Source: Salinispora arenicola (GTDB lineage Bacteria > Actinomycetota > Actinomycetes > Mycobacteriales > Micromonosporaceae). From it: a stretch of 64,000 nucleotides of DNA. Location of the stretch: contig NZ_VFOL01000001.1 of NCBI RefSeq assembly GCF_006716065.1, forward strand, positions 1,798,001 through 1,862,000, given 5' to 3'. The translations under genes and the position numbers were made by a program. Positions 9,801-18,434 of this stretch are shown here, one piece after another (the stretch's first letter is position 1; each line of letters opens with the position of its first letter). The notes beneath the pieces are model-generated. The model did not search any database. It worked only from the letters and a program-made list of their open reading frames with translations, and was not told the origin of the DNA.

Positions 9801-10816
9801 CCGGTCAGGTCGGCGGCGTCGGTCAGGTCGCCGCCGTCGAGCACCACGACCAGGTGCGGGCCGTCGGTGGCCGGCCCGGTCGGACTGAACCGGGACCGGT
9901 TGGCCAACACCTCGTCGAGCAGGGTCACCAGCTCGGATGCCGCCCCCGTGACCAGCCGGACAGGGCCGAGTGCGTCAACCTGGGTGGGATGGTGAACGTG
10001 TGGGAGCCACTTCACCCACTCCCAGTCCGCCCGCCGTTCCGAGCCCGCACACACCGCGATCATCAGCTCGTCCGGGGCATGGAAGACGGCGAGTTGGGTG
10101 AGCATCGCCCGGGTGAGCGCCTGGGCGTCGGCGGACCGGCTGCCGACACCGGCCGCCGCGTCCCGGAGGTAGACCCGGGCGAAGCTGCGCAGCGAGAGCG
10201 CCACCGGAAGGTCCGGCAGCACCGAGTACGCGTCCAGGAATCGGCGCAGGGCCCCGGCGGTCATCGGCTCCAGTTCGTCGAGTGGCCGGGTGAGCGGAGG
10301 AACCAGCGGGGTGGCCAGTGTCTGCGGCCCGACGGCGACACGGACGACCGCGAAGTCGGGGTCGCCGGGGCGGCGTTCCCATACGCGGTGGCTGCCGACG
10401 GTCGACCAGAGCCGCTCCGGATCCGGGTTCCGGTAGTAGAGCCCCGCCCGCTGTCGCCCGGCGGTCTCCCGGACCCGTCGGCGGAGCCCCGCCAGGTGCC
10501 GCAGGTACTCCCGACGGGCAGTCATCAGCTCCGACCGCTTGGGGTTTCCGGAGGCGTTGCCCCACGAGGCGGCCAACATCGCCAGCGACGAGAGGCCGAA
10601 CACCGCGCCGACCAGATAGGAGTAGGCGCCCCCACCACGGCCGAACATCATCGCCATCGCGACCGAACCGCCGAGCATCGGAAGCACCATGAGCAGTTGC
10701 CGCCAGCGGCCTCCGGTGACCTGGGGGATCTCCGGTGGCGCGTCCACCGGCAGGTCGCCGACCGGGATATCTGGTGCCGGCCGACGTGGTGGTCGCTTGA
10801 TGACGACGGTGGACAC
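6863..10816 (-). CDS. eccC: EccC, type VII secretion FtsK/SpoIIIE ATPase
   Basis: This is the motor ATPase of a type VII (ESX) secretion system, 1317 residues, carrying all ATPase modules in one chain. Two N-terminal helices lie around residues 40-85. Three FtsK/SpoIIIE domains follow, with P-loops GATGSGKSELLR (about 482), GAPQSGKSTVLR (about 842) and GETECGKSSFLR (about 1120). All three keep the Walker lysine. The start is GTG, with GGGAG upstream. It is divergent from eccD across a 100-bp promoter region. A run of Glu codons forms an acidic linker between domains 1 and 2. Confidence 0.95.
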   Translation of the reverse strand: MSTVVIKRPPRRPAPDIPVGDLPVDAPPEIPQVTGGRWRQLLMVLPMLGGSVAMAMMFGRGGGAYSYLVGAVFGLSSLAMLAASWGNASGNPKRSELMTARREYLRHLAGLRRRVRETAGRQRAGLYYRNPDPERLWSTVGSHRVWERRPGDPDFAVVRVAVGPQTLATPLVPPLTRPLDELEPMTAGALRRFLDAYSVLPDLPVALSLRSFARVYLRDAAAGVGSRSADAQALTRAMLTQLAVFHAPDELMIAVCAGSERRADWEWVKWLPHVHHPTQVDALGPVRLVTGAASELVTLLDEVLANRSRFSPTGPATDGPHLVVVLDGGDLTDAADLTGESGIDAVTVVDLDTPPPRLLDRYALLLELRAGRLHSHSVDGDTEVGTADTLAVADAEAVARRLAPLRLATAAHDDAVPGAELGLPELLGLGDPDRFTVELGWAARGPRERLRVPIGVGADGGAVELDLKESVQDGMGPHGLLIGATGSGKSELLRTLVLGLAATHSSEQLNFVLVDFKGGATFASFDRLPHTAAVITNLADTLPLVDRMVDAVNGELVRRQELLRRAGNLASVRDYERARAAGSPLAPLPSLLFVCDEFSELLSAKPDFIDLFVQIGRLGRSLGVHLLLASQRLEEGRLRGLDTHLSYRIGLRTFSALESRTVLGVPDAHELPRSPGHGFLRAGTDSLVRFRAAYVSGVIRRRGTALGGATLDSPRVRAYTSYPVPAPEPVVAPEPAAAEEEEEGGVTLLEQLVGRLAGQGPPAHQVWLPPLGQPPALEELLGPATVDPVRGLAASNPALHGALQVPVGIVDRPFEQRRDRLWLALDGAAGHVAVVGAPQSGKSTVLRTLACALALTHTPAEVQVYCLDFGGGGLSALRDLPHVGGVAGRADPTAVRRTVGEVVTLLSDRERRFAESGVESMAAWRQRRAATTAHPPADPFGDVFLVVDGWATLRGEYDDLEPLITDLATRGLSYGVHVVAAATRWLDFRPAIRDLFGSRLELRLGDPTDSLVARRAAGNVPEQKPGRGITAESLHFLTALPQLTAGTDTAGLVTRIASAWPGPAAPVVRLLPPVLPYAELDNPTATGLRIPVGVAESDLRPVLLDFAAEPNFVVFGETECGKSSFLRALATSIMSGFAPEQARVILVDYRRGLMDLAEAVHVIGYGTTATQTTELIDSAAGYLQARTPGPEVTPAQLRERSWWTGPELFVLVDDYDLVAGGPANPLQALAEHLPHARDVGLHLVLARRTGGAARAQYEPIAQRLRELSTAGLVMAGNPDEGALVGPVRPGPLPPGRGRLVTRREGVRLIQLAHLPPP

Positions 10817-10916
10817 TCCGTCTCCCGATGCGTTCGGTGATCTGAGTCTGGCTCATGGTAGGTAGAGTCCTGTCGTCCGTGCAGCCCGCCGATGCCGCCT
10901 GATGTGGAGATGATCG
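10817..10916. promoter_or_regulatory. Divergent promoter region eccC/eccD
   Basis: These 100 bp separate the divergent eccC and eccD starts and must hold both promoters. EccD has GGAGATGATCG immediately before its ATG. I do not recognise a specific operator. Confidence 0.4.
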
Positions 10917-12320
10917 ATGACTGTCGGCCTGGCCCGGGTCACCATCAACGCTCCGCACCGGCGGCTTGACGTGGCCCTGCCAGCGCAGGTCCCCCTCGCC
11001 GACCTGCTTCCCGAGGTGCTGCGACACGCAGGCGAAGGGCTCGCCGACGACGGCGAGCGGCACGGCGGCTGGGCGCTGCGGCGCAGCGACGGTGGGGAAC
11101 TGGCCACCGCCCAGCCGTTGCAGCCCCAGGGCGTTCGCGACGGCGAGGTGCTGCACCTGGTGCCGGCCCGCGCGCGGTGGCCGGAACTGGAGTACGACGA
11201 TGTGGTCGAGGCGATCGCCGATGGGGCGCGGCGGCGCGGCGGAGCCTGGTCGCAGGTGAGCACCCGGGTCGCGACCCTCGCCGGCGCGGCAGTCCCGTTA
11301 GCCGTCGGGCTACTCGCCGTGACTGCCGCTGGACCCGGTCACTTCGCGGGTTGGCCGGTCGCCGCCGTGGTCGCCGTGCTGCTGACCCTTGCCGGTACGG
11401 CGGCCGCCCGGGCATACGGGGACGGAACGGCGGGTGCCACCCTGGCCGGATACGCGCTGCCGTACGCCGCTGTGGCCGGTGCGCTCGCGGTCAGCAGCGG
11501 AGACCACGTGGGCCTGCTGCCCGGGCTGCGTTGGCTCGGCGTACCCGAACTGCTCGCCGGTGCGACGTCGCTCTTGCTGGTCTCGGTGCTCGCCCTGGTC
11601 GGCGTCGCGGCCCGGGCGCGGGTGTTCGTCGCTGGCGTGGTCGTCGGGCTCGGTGGCGTGCTGGGCGCGGCGGGCGGGCTGGTGGTTGACCCCGCCGGTG
11701 CCGCCGCGGTGCTGCTCGCCGGGCTCGTCTTCGCGGTCGGGGCGATTCCCCTCCTGGCCATTCGGCTCGGCAAGGTGCCACTGCCACCGATCACCCTGCC
11801 TGTCGAGGACCTGGATGGCGGCTCCTTTCCGGCGCGGGACCTGCCGGACCGGGAGCGGGTGCACGCCGCGGTCGCCCGGACCGAGGAGGTGCTGACCGGG
11901 ATGTTCCTCGGGCACGCTGCGCTGGCGGCCGTCGCCGCGGTGTTGCTCGGGCTCACCGGCGGAACCGCTGGCTGCGCGTTGGTCGCCGTTACCGCGACGC
12001 TCCTGCTGCTGCGTGCCCGGCTCTTCGTGGCGGTGCGACACCGGGCGCCGGCTGTGGTCGCCGGGCTCGCCGGCTACGCCGTGCTCGGCGTCGCGCTGGC
12101 CAATCGGTTCGATACCGACCTGCTGCCCGTGCTGACCCTCGGCGGACTGGCACTGGCTCTGGCCGCTGTCGCGGCTGGCCACACCTATGCGCGACGGCCG
12201 GTGTCGCCGTATGCCGGCCGAATCGCCGACCTGGCCGACACCGCCCTGGTGGTTTCCGTGGTCCCGGTCGCCTGCGCCGTGCTCGACCTGTACGAACGGG
12301 CCCAAGGGTTGCTCGGTTGA
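10917..12320 (+). CDS. eccD: EccD, type VII secretion membrane channel protein
   Basis: EccD is the polytopic core component of the ESX inner-membrane pore, 467 residues here. The first 80 or so residues look like the ubiquitin-like YukD domain (LDVALPAQVPLADLLPEV, with RDGEVLHLVPA near its end). A hydrophilic linker and about eleven hydrophobic helices follow to the C-terminus, as in known EccD proteins. The start ATG has GGAGATGATCG before it. Divergent EccC and mycosin support the call. EccB, EccE, Esx and PE/PPE genes are not in the window. Confidence 0.92.
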   Translation: MTVGLARVTINAPHRRLDVALPAQVPLADLLPEVLRHAGEGLADDGERHGGWALRRSDGGELATAQPLQPQGVRDGEVLHLVPARARWPELEYDDVVEAIADGARRRGGAWSQVSTRVATLAGAAVPLAVGLLAVTAAGPGHFAGWPVAAVVAVLLTLAGTAAARAYGDGTAGATLAGYALPYAAVAGALAVSSGDHVGLLPGLRWLGVPELLAGATSLLLVSVLALVGVAARARVFVAGVVVGLGGVLGAAGGLVVDPAGAAAVLLAGLVFAVGAIPLLAIRLGKVPLPPITLPVEDLDGGSFPARDLPDRERVHAAVARTEEVLTGMFLGHAALAAVAAVLLGLTGGTAGCALVAVTATLLLLRARLFVAVRHRAPAVVAGLAGYAVLGVALANRFDTDLLPVLTLGGLALALAAVAAGHTYARRPVSPYAGRIADLADTALVVSVVPVACAVLDLYERAQGLLG

Positions 12321-12345
12321 GTACCCCCGGGCCCGCTGTTGACGC

Positions 12346-12852
12346 TCAGTGCGAGGAGTCGCCGTGTTCCTCGGCCTCCCGGCCACGTCGGAACGATGCG
12401 ACGATCTCGGCTTCCGCCTCCTGCCGGCCGACCCAGGTGGCGCCCTCGACGGACTTTCCGGGCTCGAGGTCCTTGTACACCTCGAAGAAGTGCTGGATCT
12501 CCAGGCGGTCGAACTCGCCGAGGTGGTGGATGTCGCGTAGGTGTTCCTGGCGCGGGTCCTCGTACGGGACGCACAGGACCTTGTCGTCGCCGCCCTTCTC
12601 GTCGGTCATCCGGAACATGCCGATGGTGCGGCACCGGATCAGGCAGCCCGGGAACGTCGGCTCCGGGACCAGTACCAGGGCGTCCAGGGGGTCGCCGTCC
12701 TCGCCCAGGGTGCCTTCGATGAAGCCGTAGTCGGCCGGGTACTGCGTGGAGGTGAAGAGTGTGCGGTCCAGCCGGATACGGCCGGTCACGTGGTCAACCT
12801 CGTACTTGTTGCGGTGACCCTTGGGGATCTCAACCGTGACGTCGAAATCCAT
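12346..12852 (-). CDS. ppa: Inorganic pyrophosphatase
   Basis: This soluble family I pyrophosphatase hydrolyses PPi to two phosphates. It has 168 residues, the usual size. Diagnostic segments are [14 protein letters not shown], the metal-binding [20 protein letters not shown] signature and [11 protein letters not shown]. The frame is open upstream, but ATG 12852 is chosen because the family N-terminus [12 protein letters not shown] begins there and AAGGGAG lies 7 nt upstream. It is convergent with eccD and divergent from the PBP4 gene. Confidence 0.97.
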   Translation of the reverse strand: MDFDVTVEIPKGHRNKYEVDHVTGRIRLDRTLFTSTQYPADYGFIEGTLGEDGDPLDALVLVPEPTFPGCLIRCRTIGMFRMTDEKGGDDKVLCVPYEDPRQEHLRDIHHLGEFDRLEIQHFFEVYKDLEPGKSVEGATWVGRQEAEAEIVASFRRGREAEEHGDSSH

Positions 12853-13003
12853 CTGCACGCTCCCTTGTCTGCCCACGCTGGCAACGACCGGCGACGTCCG
12901 CCGCCGGACAGGGTGAAACACCCGCCCGACGATCCGGTGGCCGCATAGTCTTCGGACCGAAGTAGTGTCACCCAAGCAAGTTCCGCGGGGTGAGGAGGGG
13001 GCC
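12853..13003. promoter_or_regulatory. Divergent promoter region ppa/PBP4
   Basis: This 151-bp region lies between divergent starts. On the plus strand, TAGTGT at 12963-12968 fits a -10 element and would give a leader of about 30 nt carrying the GAGGAGG ribosome-binding site of the PBP4 gene. The ppa ribosome-binding site AAGGGAG is at the left edge on the minus strand. No repressor site is recognised. Confidence 0.35.
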
Positions 13004-14818
13004 GTGAGGAGGGAAGATTCACACTACCGTCCGGCGGGGAGCGCTGGACGGGGAACCGGTGGATCTGCTCACGGCAACGCTGTGGGGCGGGTGCCGGTGC
13101 CCGAGGCACACCCGAAACGTCGGCCACCCGCCGAGCCTGACCTCGGATCGTCTCCGGGTGACACCAGCCCCGCCGAGCCGCCACCATCGGGGTCACCACC
13201 CGGTGGTGATGTCCGGCTTCCGTCCCCTGGCGAACCCGTTCCGGCGGCGGGCAGTGACTCCGGCGAACCCGGTGGCTCCGGCGGCCCTGGTGGCTCCGGC
13301 GATTCTGGTGGCCCCGGTGGGCCTGGTGGACTCACGGGCGACGCCGACAGCCGAGCCCCCGTGCCGGCCGGCTCGACGTCGCCCAACCGGAGCCGACGCT
13401 GGCTGCTGCCGGCCGTGCTGGCCTCGGTGGTGGTCCTTGCGCTGGCCGCCGTCGGGGTCGCCGTGGCGCAGCCGGGCCCGGTGGCGCAGTGGCGCGACGG
13501 CGGTGCCGGCGAGCAGTCCGCGGCCGAGCCGGCGCCGGCGGCGGTCCTGGCCACCGCCGACGCGAACGCGCCCGAGCCCACCGCCGGGGGCGTGCGTGCC
13601 GCGCTCGACCCACTGGTCTCCGCCAGCGCGTTGGGCGACCGGGTCAACGTCTCGGTGACCGACGTCGTCTCCGGGGCGACCTTGTATGGCCAGGGCGCCG
13701 ACGACGGCACCGTACCCGCGTCGGTGACCAAGCTGGTCACCGGTGCGACCGTGCTCGCCGCGCGCGGCCCGGGGCACCGGATCCCCACTCGGGCGGTCGC
13801 CGGGGCCACCCCCGGTGAGGTCGTGCTCGTCGGCGGCGGCGACCCGACCCTCGCCGTGGACCGCAACGGGTTCTACCCGGGTGCGGCGCGGCTCGACGAC
13901 CTGGCCGAGCAGGTGAAGACCGCCCTTGGCGGCACCGCGCCCACGCGGGTCGTGGTCGACTCGTCGCTGTACACCGGGCCGGTGCACGCGCCCGGGTGGG
14001 ACGACGACATTCCGTCCGGCGGGTACGGCGCGGCGATCACCGCGTTGATGACTGACGGTGCCCGTAGCGACCCGGAGAAGGCGAAACGGGACCACGACGA
14101 CGGCTCCCACGCCGCCGAACGGGTGGAGGAGCCGGACCTCCACGCCGGCCGGGCGTTCGCGCAGCTGCTGGGCGTACCGACGGACGCGGTCGAACTGGGC
14201 GCGGCGCCCGAGGTCGGGCCGGACGCGACGCCTGGCGCGTCCGGCGGCGAACTGGGCGTGGTCCAGTCGCTGCCGATGGTGCGACTGGTCGACATCATGA
14301 TCAGTGACAGCGACAACGTGGTGGCCGAGGCCCTGGCCCGGCAGGTGGCCCTGGCCCGGGGGCAGCCGGCGTCGTTCACCGGCGCCGGAGAGTCGATGGA
14401 GGCGGTCGCGGGTGAGCTGGGGCTGCCGGTCGACGGGCTCACGTTCGCCGACGGCAGCGGCCTGTCCCGCGCCAACCGGATCAGCCCGTCGCTCCTCACC
14501 GAACTGATCGCGCTGGCCGGCGACGGTAGCCGACCGGAACTGGCGACGATCTTCGGTGGTCTGCCGGTCGCCGCCTGGTCGGGCACCCTCGTCGACAGGT
14601 ACACCGACGCCGCAGCGAAGGCCGGTGCCGGCATGGTCCGGGCCAAGACCGGCACGTTGACCGGCGTGCACGCGATCGCGGGGGTGGTGACCACCGCCGA
14701 CGGCCGACTCCTCGGCTTCGCGGTGCTCACCGACAAGGCGCCCGCGGACGGACTGGAGAAGGCCCGGGTGGCGCTGGACCGGATCGCCGCCGCCCTCGCC
14801 GCCTGCGGCTGCCGCTGA
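13004..14818 (+). CDS. dacB: D-alanyl-D-alanine carboxypeptidase/endopeptidase, PBP4 type
   Basis: This S13-family penicillin-binding protein trims peptidoglycan peptides outside the membrane. The 604-residue product begins with about 120 hydrophilic residues rich in Pro, Gly and Ser, including a run of GGSGG/GGPGG repeats. One signal-anchor helix follows ([20 protein letters not shown]), then the catalytic domain with SVTK (Ser240/Lys243), SDN (436-438) and KTG (548-550). An in-frame GTG at 12965 is possible, but GTG 13004 follows a GAGGAGG box at good spacing. The long glycine-rich cytoplasmic tail is atypical of the family. Confidence 0.92.
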   Translation: MRREDSHYRPAGSAGRGTGGSAHGNAVGRVPVPEAHPKRRPPAEPDLGSSPGDTSPAEPPPSGSPPGGDVRLPSPGEPVPAAGSDSGEPGGSGGPGGSGDSGGPGGPGGLTGDADSRAPVPAGSTSPNRSRRWLLPAVLASVVVLALAAVGVAVAQPGPVAQWRDGGAGEQSAAEPAPAAVLATADANAPEPTAGGVRAALDPLVSASALGDRVNVSVTDVVSGATLYGQGADDGTVPASVTKLVTGATVLAARGPGHRIPTRAVAGATPGEVVLVGGGDPTLAVDRNGFYPGAARLDDLAEQVKTALGGTAPTRVVVDSSLYTGPVHAPGWDDDIPSGGYGAAITALMTDGARSDPEKAKRDHDDGSHAAERVEEPDLHAGRAFAQLLGVPTDAVELGAAPEVGPDATPGASGGELGVVQSLPMVRLVDIMISDSDNVVAEALARQVALARGQPASFTGAGESMEAVAGELGLPVDGLTFADGSGLSRANRISPSLLTELIALAGDGSRPELATIFGGLPVAAWSGTLVDRYTDAAAKAGAGMVRAKTGTLTGVHAIAGVVTTADGRLLGFAVLTDKAPADGLEKARVALDRIAAALAACGCR

Positions 14819-14857
14819 CCTCGGGCGCGGGTGGCTCCGGCACGAAGGCCCCGCGCG

Positions 14858-14943
14858 GGAACGGCTCCCACGATCGCCGTGGTCGGGCAACGGCTTCCGC
14901 GGCGGCCGTGGTCGGGCAACGGCTCCGGCGGCGGCCATGGTCG
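14858..14943. repeat. Three tandem 28-29 bp units
   Basis: Three consecutive imperfect copies (14858-14885, 14886-14914, 14915-14943) share the pattern GG(C/A)AACGGCT...CGTGGTCG. They fill most of the gap between the PBP4 gene and the zincin gene. They contain no obvious hairpin and lie upstream of a predicted leaderless promoter. Confidence 0.6.
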
Positions 14944-14971
14944 GTGCCCGGCCGGCGCTCGACCGCCCGGG

Positions 14972-14977
14972 TACGGT
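14972..14977 (+). promoter_or_regulatory. -10 element TACGGT for leaderless zincin gene
   Basis: TACGGT ends 6 nt before ATG 14984, consistent with transcription starting on the A of the start codon. There is no ribosome-binding site in those 6 nt. Confidence 0.4.
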
Positions 14978-14983
14978 GGGCCC

Positions 14984-16054
14984 ATGGCACAGTTCGTGGA
15001 CTGGGATCTGGCCGCAGCGACCGCGGGGACGCTCGGCAAGACGGGCCCGCGCGTGTCGTACGCCGAAGCCGCGGCGGTGGTCAGCGACCTGAGACGGTTG
15101 ACCGACGAAGCGGCCGGGCACGTCGGCGACTTCACCGAGCTCCGGTCGCAGGTGTCACACCCGCCGGTGCGGGTGGTGGATCGCCGGGACTGGGCGGCGA
15201 CCAACGTCGCCGGTCTGCGCGAGGTCATCGGTCCCCTGATCGGTCGCCTCGCCGGCGACAAGCAACCCGGCGCGGTGACCGAGGCGGTCGGCTCGCGGAT
15301 CACCGGGGTGCAGGCCGGCACGGTGCTGGCGTACCTGTCCGGCCGGGTCCTCGGCCAGTTCGAGGTGTTCTCCGGCGAACCAGGCCAGCTGCTGCTCGTC
15401 GCGCCGAACATCGTCGAGGTGGAGCGGAAGCTGGCGGCGGACCCCCGCGACTTCCGGCTCTGGGTCTGCTTGCACGAGGTTACCCACCGCACCCAGTTCA
15501 CCGCGGTGCCGTGGCTGCGGGCGTACTTCCTCGGTGAGGTGCAGGCGTTCGTCGACGCGTCCAACAGCGGCGCCGGCCCCCTGGTGGAGCGGCTGCGTCG
15601 CGGCGTCGCCCTCCTCGCCGACACGGTGCGGGAACCGGAGAGTCGCACCAGCGTCCTGGACATCGTCCAGACCCCGGCCCAGAAGGCGGTGCTGAACCGG
15701 CTCACCGCGCTGATGACCCTACTCGAGGGGCACGCCGAGTTCGTGATGGATGGCGTGGGGCCGCAGGTGATCCCGAGTGTGGAGCGGATCCGGGCGTCGT
15801 TCAACCGCCGTCGAGAGTCGGGTAACCCCCTGGAGAAGACGGTCCGTCGGCTGCTCGGGGTGGAGGTCAAGCTGCGCCAGTACGCCGAGGGGCGGACGTT
15901 CGTGCACGGTGTGGTCGACCGGGTCGGCATGGAGGGCTTCAACCGGGTCTTTGCCTCCCCGCTGACCCTGCCCCGGCTCGAGGAACTCGGCGATCCGGAC
16001 GCCTGGGTGGCCCGGGTGCACGGGCCGGCCGGTCCGCTTCCGGCCGTCGGCTGA
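14984..16054 (+). CDS. DUF2342 zincin-like metallopeptidase
   Basis: This 356-residue protein belongs to the actinobacterial zincin-like type 2 family (DUF2342), sometimes labelled as F420-biosynthesis associated. The metal-binding HEXXH motif is HEVTH at residues 164-168, followed by RTQFTAVPWL. The upstream in-frame extension is repeat-derived and is rejected in favour of ATG 14984, where the family sequence MAQFVDWDLA begins. It precedes tilS by 10 bp and is probably co-transcribed with it. No signal peptide is seen, so it is probably cytoplasmic. Its substrate is unknown. Confidence 0.88.
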   Translation: MAQFVDWDLAAATAGTLGKTGPRVSYAEAAAVVSDLRRLTDEAAGHVGDFTELRSQVSHPPVRVVDRRDWAATNVAGLREVIGPLIGRLAGDKQPGAVTEAVGSRITGVQAGTVLAYLSGRVLGQFEVFSGEPGQLLLVAPNIVEVERKLAADPRDFRLWVCLHEVTHRTQFTAVPWLRAYFLGEVQAFVDASNSGAGPLVERLRRGVALLADTVREPESRTSVLDIVQTPAQKAVLNRLTALMTLLEGHAEFVMDGVGPQVIPSVERIRASFNRRRESGNPLEKTVRRLLGVEVKLRQYAEGRTFVHGVVDRVGMEGFNRVFASPLTLPRLEELGDPDAWVARVHGPAGPLPAVG

Positions 16055-16064
16055 CCGCCCGACT

Positions 16065-17066
16065 GTGGCCGCGCTCGCACCGCCGGTCGCCGCGATCCGG
16101 CGCGCAGTCCGACGTGCGCTGACCACGCTGCCGGATGCGGGGCCCGTGCTGGTGGCCTGCTCGGGGGGCGCCGACTCGCTCGCGCTCGCCGCCGCGACCG
16201 CCTTCGTGGCGCCCCGACTGGGGCGCCCCGCCGGGCTGGTCACCGTTGACCACGGCCTTCAGGAGGGTTCGGCGCGGCGCGCCACCGCCGTGGTCGACTG
16301 GGCCCACACGGCGGGTCTCGCCCCGGTCGAGGCGATCCGAGTTGACGTGTCGGAACGGCCCGGTGGTCCGGAAGCTGCCGCCCGGGAGGCCCGCTACCAG
16401 GCGTTGACCGAGGCGGCGGGCCGCCTCGGGGCGGCGGCGCTGCTCACCGGGCACACCCGCGACGATCAAGCGGAGACGGTGCTGCTGGCATTGGCGCGGG
16501 GCGCCGGCCCGCGCGGGCTGGCTGGGATGCCGACTCGGCGATGGCTCGGCGAGGCGCTGCTGCTACGTCCACTGCTGGAGGTGAGTCGGGAGCAGACCCG
16601 AGCGGCGTGTACGGCGCTGGGGCTCGCCCCCTGGACGGACCCGCACAACACCGATCCCGCGTACGCCCGCGCCCGGGTCCGGTCCGAGGTGTTGCCGGCG
16701 CTGGTGCGTGCACTCGGGCCGGGCGTGCTGGACAACCTGGCCCGTACCGCCCGGCTGGTCGCCGCCGACACAGCCGCGCTGGACGAGCAGGCCACCGTCG
16801 CGCTGGACGGGGTGCGGCACCCGGACGGGGGGCTGTGTGTCGGTGGGCTCGCCGGGCTGGCGCCGGCGGTCCGGGGACGAGTGCTGCACGTCTGGGCCCG
16901 GGAGTTGGGCGCTCGCCCCGGCGCCCTGTCGCACCGGCACGTGGACGCGTTGGAGGCCCTGGTCACCGGGTGGCGTGGACAGGGGGCGGCGTACCTGCCG
17001 GGCGGCCTGCAGGTGTTCCGTCGAGCTGGCCGGCTCACCGTCGTCGACCCTTGTCCGCCGGCGTGA
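16065..17066 (+). CDS. tilS: tRNA(Ile)-lysidine synthetase
   Basis: TilS converts the wobble cytidine of the CAU-anticodon tRNA-Ile to lysidine, using ATP and lysine. The PP-loop SGGADS is at residues 33-38. The family segments VDHGLQEGS and TGHTRDDQAETVLL follow, and a C-terminal domain continues to residue 333. Length is typical of actinobacterial forms. GTG 16065 lies 10 bp after the zincin stop. In mycobacteria, as I recall, tilS (mesJ) is directly followed by hpt. Here a GlxA-type regulator and a small membrane-peptide gene lie between them. Confidence 0.95.
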   Translation: MAALAPPVAAIRRAVRRALTTLPDAGPVLVACSGGADSLALAAATAFVAPRLGRPAGLVTVDHGLQEGSARRATAVVDWAHTAGLAPVEAIRVDVSERPGGPEAAAREARYQALTEAAGRLGAAALLTGHTRDDQAETVLLALARGAGPRGLAGMPTRRWLGEALLLRPLLEVSREQTRAACTALGLAPWTDPHNTDPAYARARVRSEVLPALVRALGPGVLDNLARTARLVAADTAALDEQATVALDGVRHPDGGLCVGGLAGLAPAVRGRVLHVWARELGARPGALSHRHVDALEALVTGWRGQGAAYLPGGLQVFRRAGRLTVVDPCPPA

Positions 17067-17085
17067 CGGAGGGAGTCTTCCCCAG

Positions 17086-18048
17086 TCAGCGGGCAGGCGT
17101 TCGGTCCCGAAAGGTGATGCGGTAGCCGTTCGGGGTGGTCCCAACCCGGCGGGTGAAGTGGTGGCGCAGCGCCGCGGCGTCGGAGAAGCCGGTACGGCCG
17201 GCCACCTCCTCGATGCTGAGACGGGTCTCTTCCAGGAGCCGTCGGGCGAGCAACACCCGCTGGTTGGTGAGCCAGTCGTGCGGTGTGGTGCCGGTCTCCG
17301 CCCGGAACCGGCGGGCGAACGTACGGGGTGCCATGTCGGCGCGGGCGGCCAGGTCGTCCACGGTCAGCGACCGGTTCAGGTGGCCCATCAGCCATTGCAG
17401 TACCGGCTCCAGGGTCTGCGCCTCGGGCTCGCTGGAGATCGGGGTCTCGACGTACTGGGACTGCCCGCCGTCCCGGTGTGGAGGGACCACCATTCGGCGG
17501 GCCAGCCGGGTGGCGATCGCCGACCCGTGTTCCTGCCGGACCAGGTGTAGGCAGGCGTCGATGCCGGCGGCGGTGCCGGCGCTGGTGATCAGCCGTCCGT
17601 CCGCGACGTAGAGGGAGTTGCACCGCACCCTCGCCGCGGGGTAGCGCTGTCGCAACTCGTCGACGTGCGCCCAGTGGGCGGTGCATTCGCGTCCGTCGAG
17701 TAGCCCGGCGGCGCCGAGTACGAAGGCGCCGGAGCAGACGCTGAACACGTACGCGTCTCGTTCGGCAGCCTGGCGGAGCGCGGCGAGTGCGGCCGGCGGA
17801 ACAGGTGAGTCCCGGGGGTGCGCGGGCACGGCCACCAGATCGGCCTCGTCGACCGCGGTCAGGTCGCCGTGCGGGGTGAGGTGAAAGCCGGACGAGGTGC
17901 GGACCGGGCCACCGTCGACGGTGCACACGGTGAAGCGGTAGCCCGGGAAGCCGTCGGCGGTGCGGTCGGTGCCGAAGACCTCGGCCAGTACGCCGAGCTC
18001 GAAGGGGGCGACTCGGTCGAGGGCGATGACGGCGACGGAGCGGAGCAT
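17086..18048 (-). CDS. GlxA-type AraC-family transcriptional regulator
   Basis: This two-domain regulator has 320 residues. An N-terminal DJ-1/PfpI-like domain (VAVIALDRVAPFELGVLAEV) includes a nucleophile-elbow-like VCSGAFVLGAAG. The C-terminal AraC domain has both helix-turn-helix units: LTVDDLAARADMAPRTFARR, then LSIEEVAGRTGFSDAAALRH. The start is ATG 18048; the upstream extension lacks family character. It is convergent with tilS and divergent from the small membrane-peptide gene. Its effector and target genes are not apparent. Confidence 0.9.
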   Translation of the reverse strand: MLRSVAVIALDRVAPFELGVLAEVFGTDRTADGFPGYRFTVCTVDGGPVRTSSGFHLTPHGDLTAVDEADLVAVPAHPRDSPVPPAALAALRQAAERDAYVFSVCSGAFVLGAAGLLDGRECTAHWAHVDELRQRYPAARVRCNSLYVADGRLITSAGTAAGIDACLHLVRQEHGSAIATRLARRMVVPPHRDGGQSQYVETPISSEPEAQTLEPVLQWLMGHLNRSLTVDDLAARADMAPRTFARRFRAETGTTPHDWLTNQRVLLARRLLEETRLSIEEVAGRTGFSDAAALRHHFTRRVGTTPNGYRITFRDRTPAR

Positions 18049-18198
18049 GTGACGAGGGTAACCGCCGGGTTGGCAGGAAATCGAGGTGCAGTGGCAAATC
18101 TGCCACTGTCCGTCCAGATGGGCTGACCGGAGACTGGGGTCAGTTCCGGTGCGCACCGGCGGCAAACCACCACGAACATCGCGAAAGTGAGCGCCGCC

Positions 18199-18336
18199 AT
18201 GGAGTTTATGCTGTTCCTTCTCTTCTTTGTCCTCCTCGCCCTGGCCTCGGCGGCCGGCCTGACCGCCGACAGCCGGGACTCGGCCGACTGGAAGCCGACC
18301 GACGGTGGCCGCCGGTGGCGGACCCGGGCCTACTGA
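18199..18336 (+). CDS. 45-residue single-helix membrane peptide
   Basis: This small ORF encodes 45 residues. It starts MEFMLFLLFFVLLALASAAG, a clean hydrophobic helix, and ends in a charged tail with WKPTDGGRRWRTRAY at the C-terminus. The composition (a helix followed by a Trp/Arg-rich tail) looks like a genuine small membrane protein and not chance translation. It sits 98 bp upstream of hpt on the same strand and is divergent from the GlxA-type gene. I do not recognise a named family, and no function can be assigned. Confidence 0.55.
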   Translation: MEFMLFLLFFVLLALASAAGLTADSRDSADWKPTDGGRRWRTRAY

Positions 18337-18434
18337 GCCGTTCGTCCGCCGTCGTGGAGAAACCCGGTCGGGGCCGCACCCAATGGAGTGGCCCCGCCGG
18401 CGGGGATCATCCCGCGTACGGCAGGCTAGGAGCC

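Noticed and set aside
13250..13330. CRISPR-like or satellite repeat (GGTGGCTCCGGCG-type)
   Set aside because: It is the codon repeat of a Gly/Ser/Pro-rich linker in the PBP4-type protein, not a spaced array.
13193..16080. Long minus-strand open frames (642 and 735 codons) opposite the PBP4 gene, zincin and tilS
   Set aside because: They are shadows of GC-rich plus-strand genes with strong motifs. Their translations are Arg/Pro/Ala-rich and match no fold.
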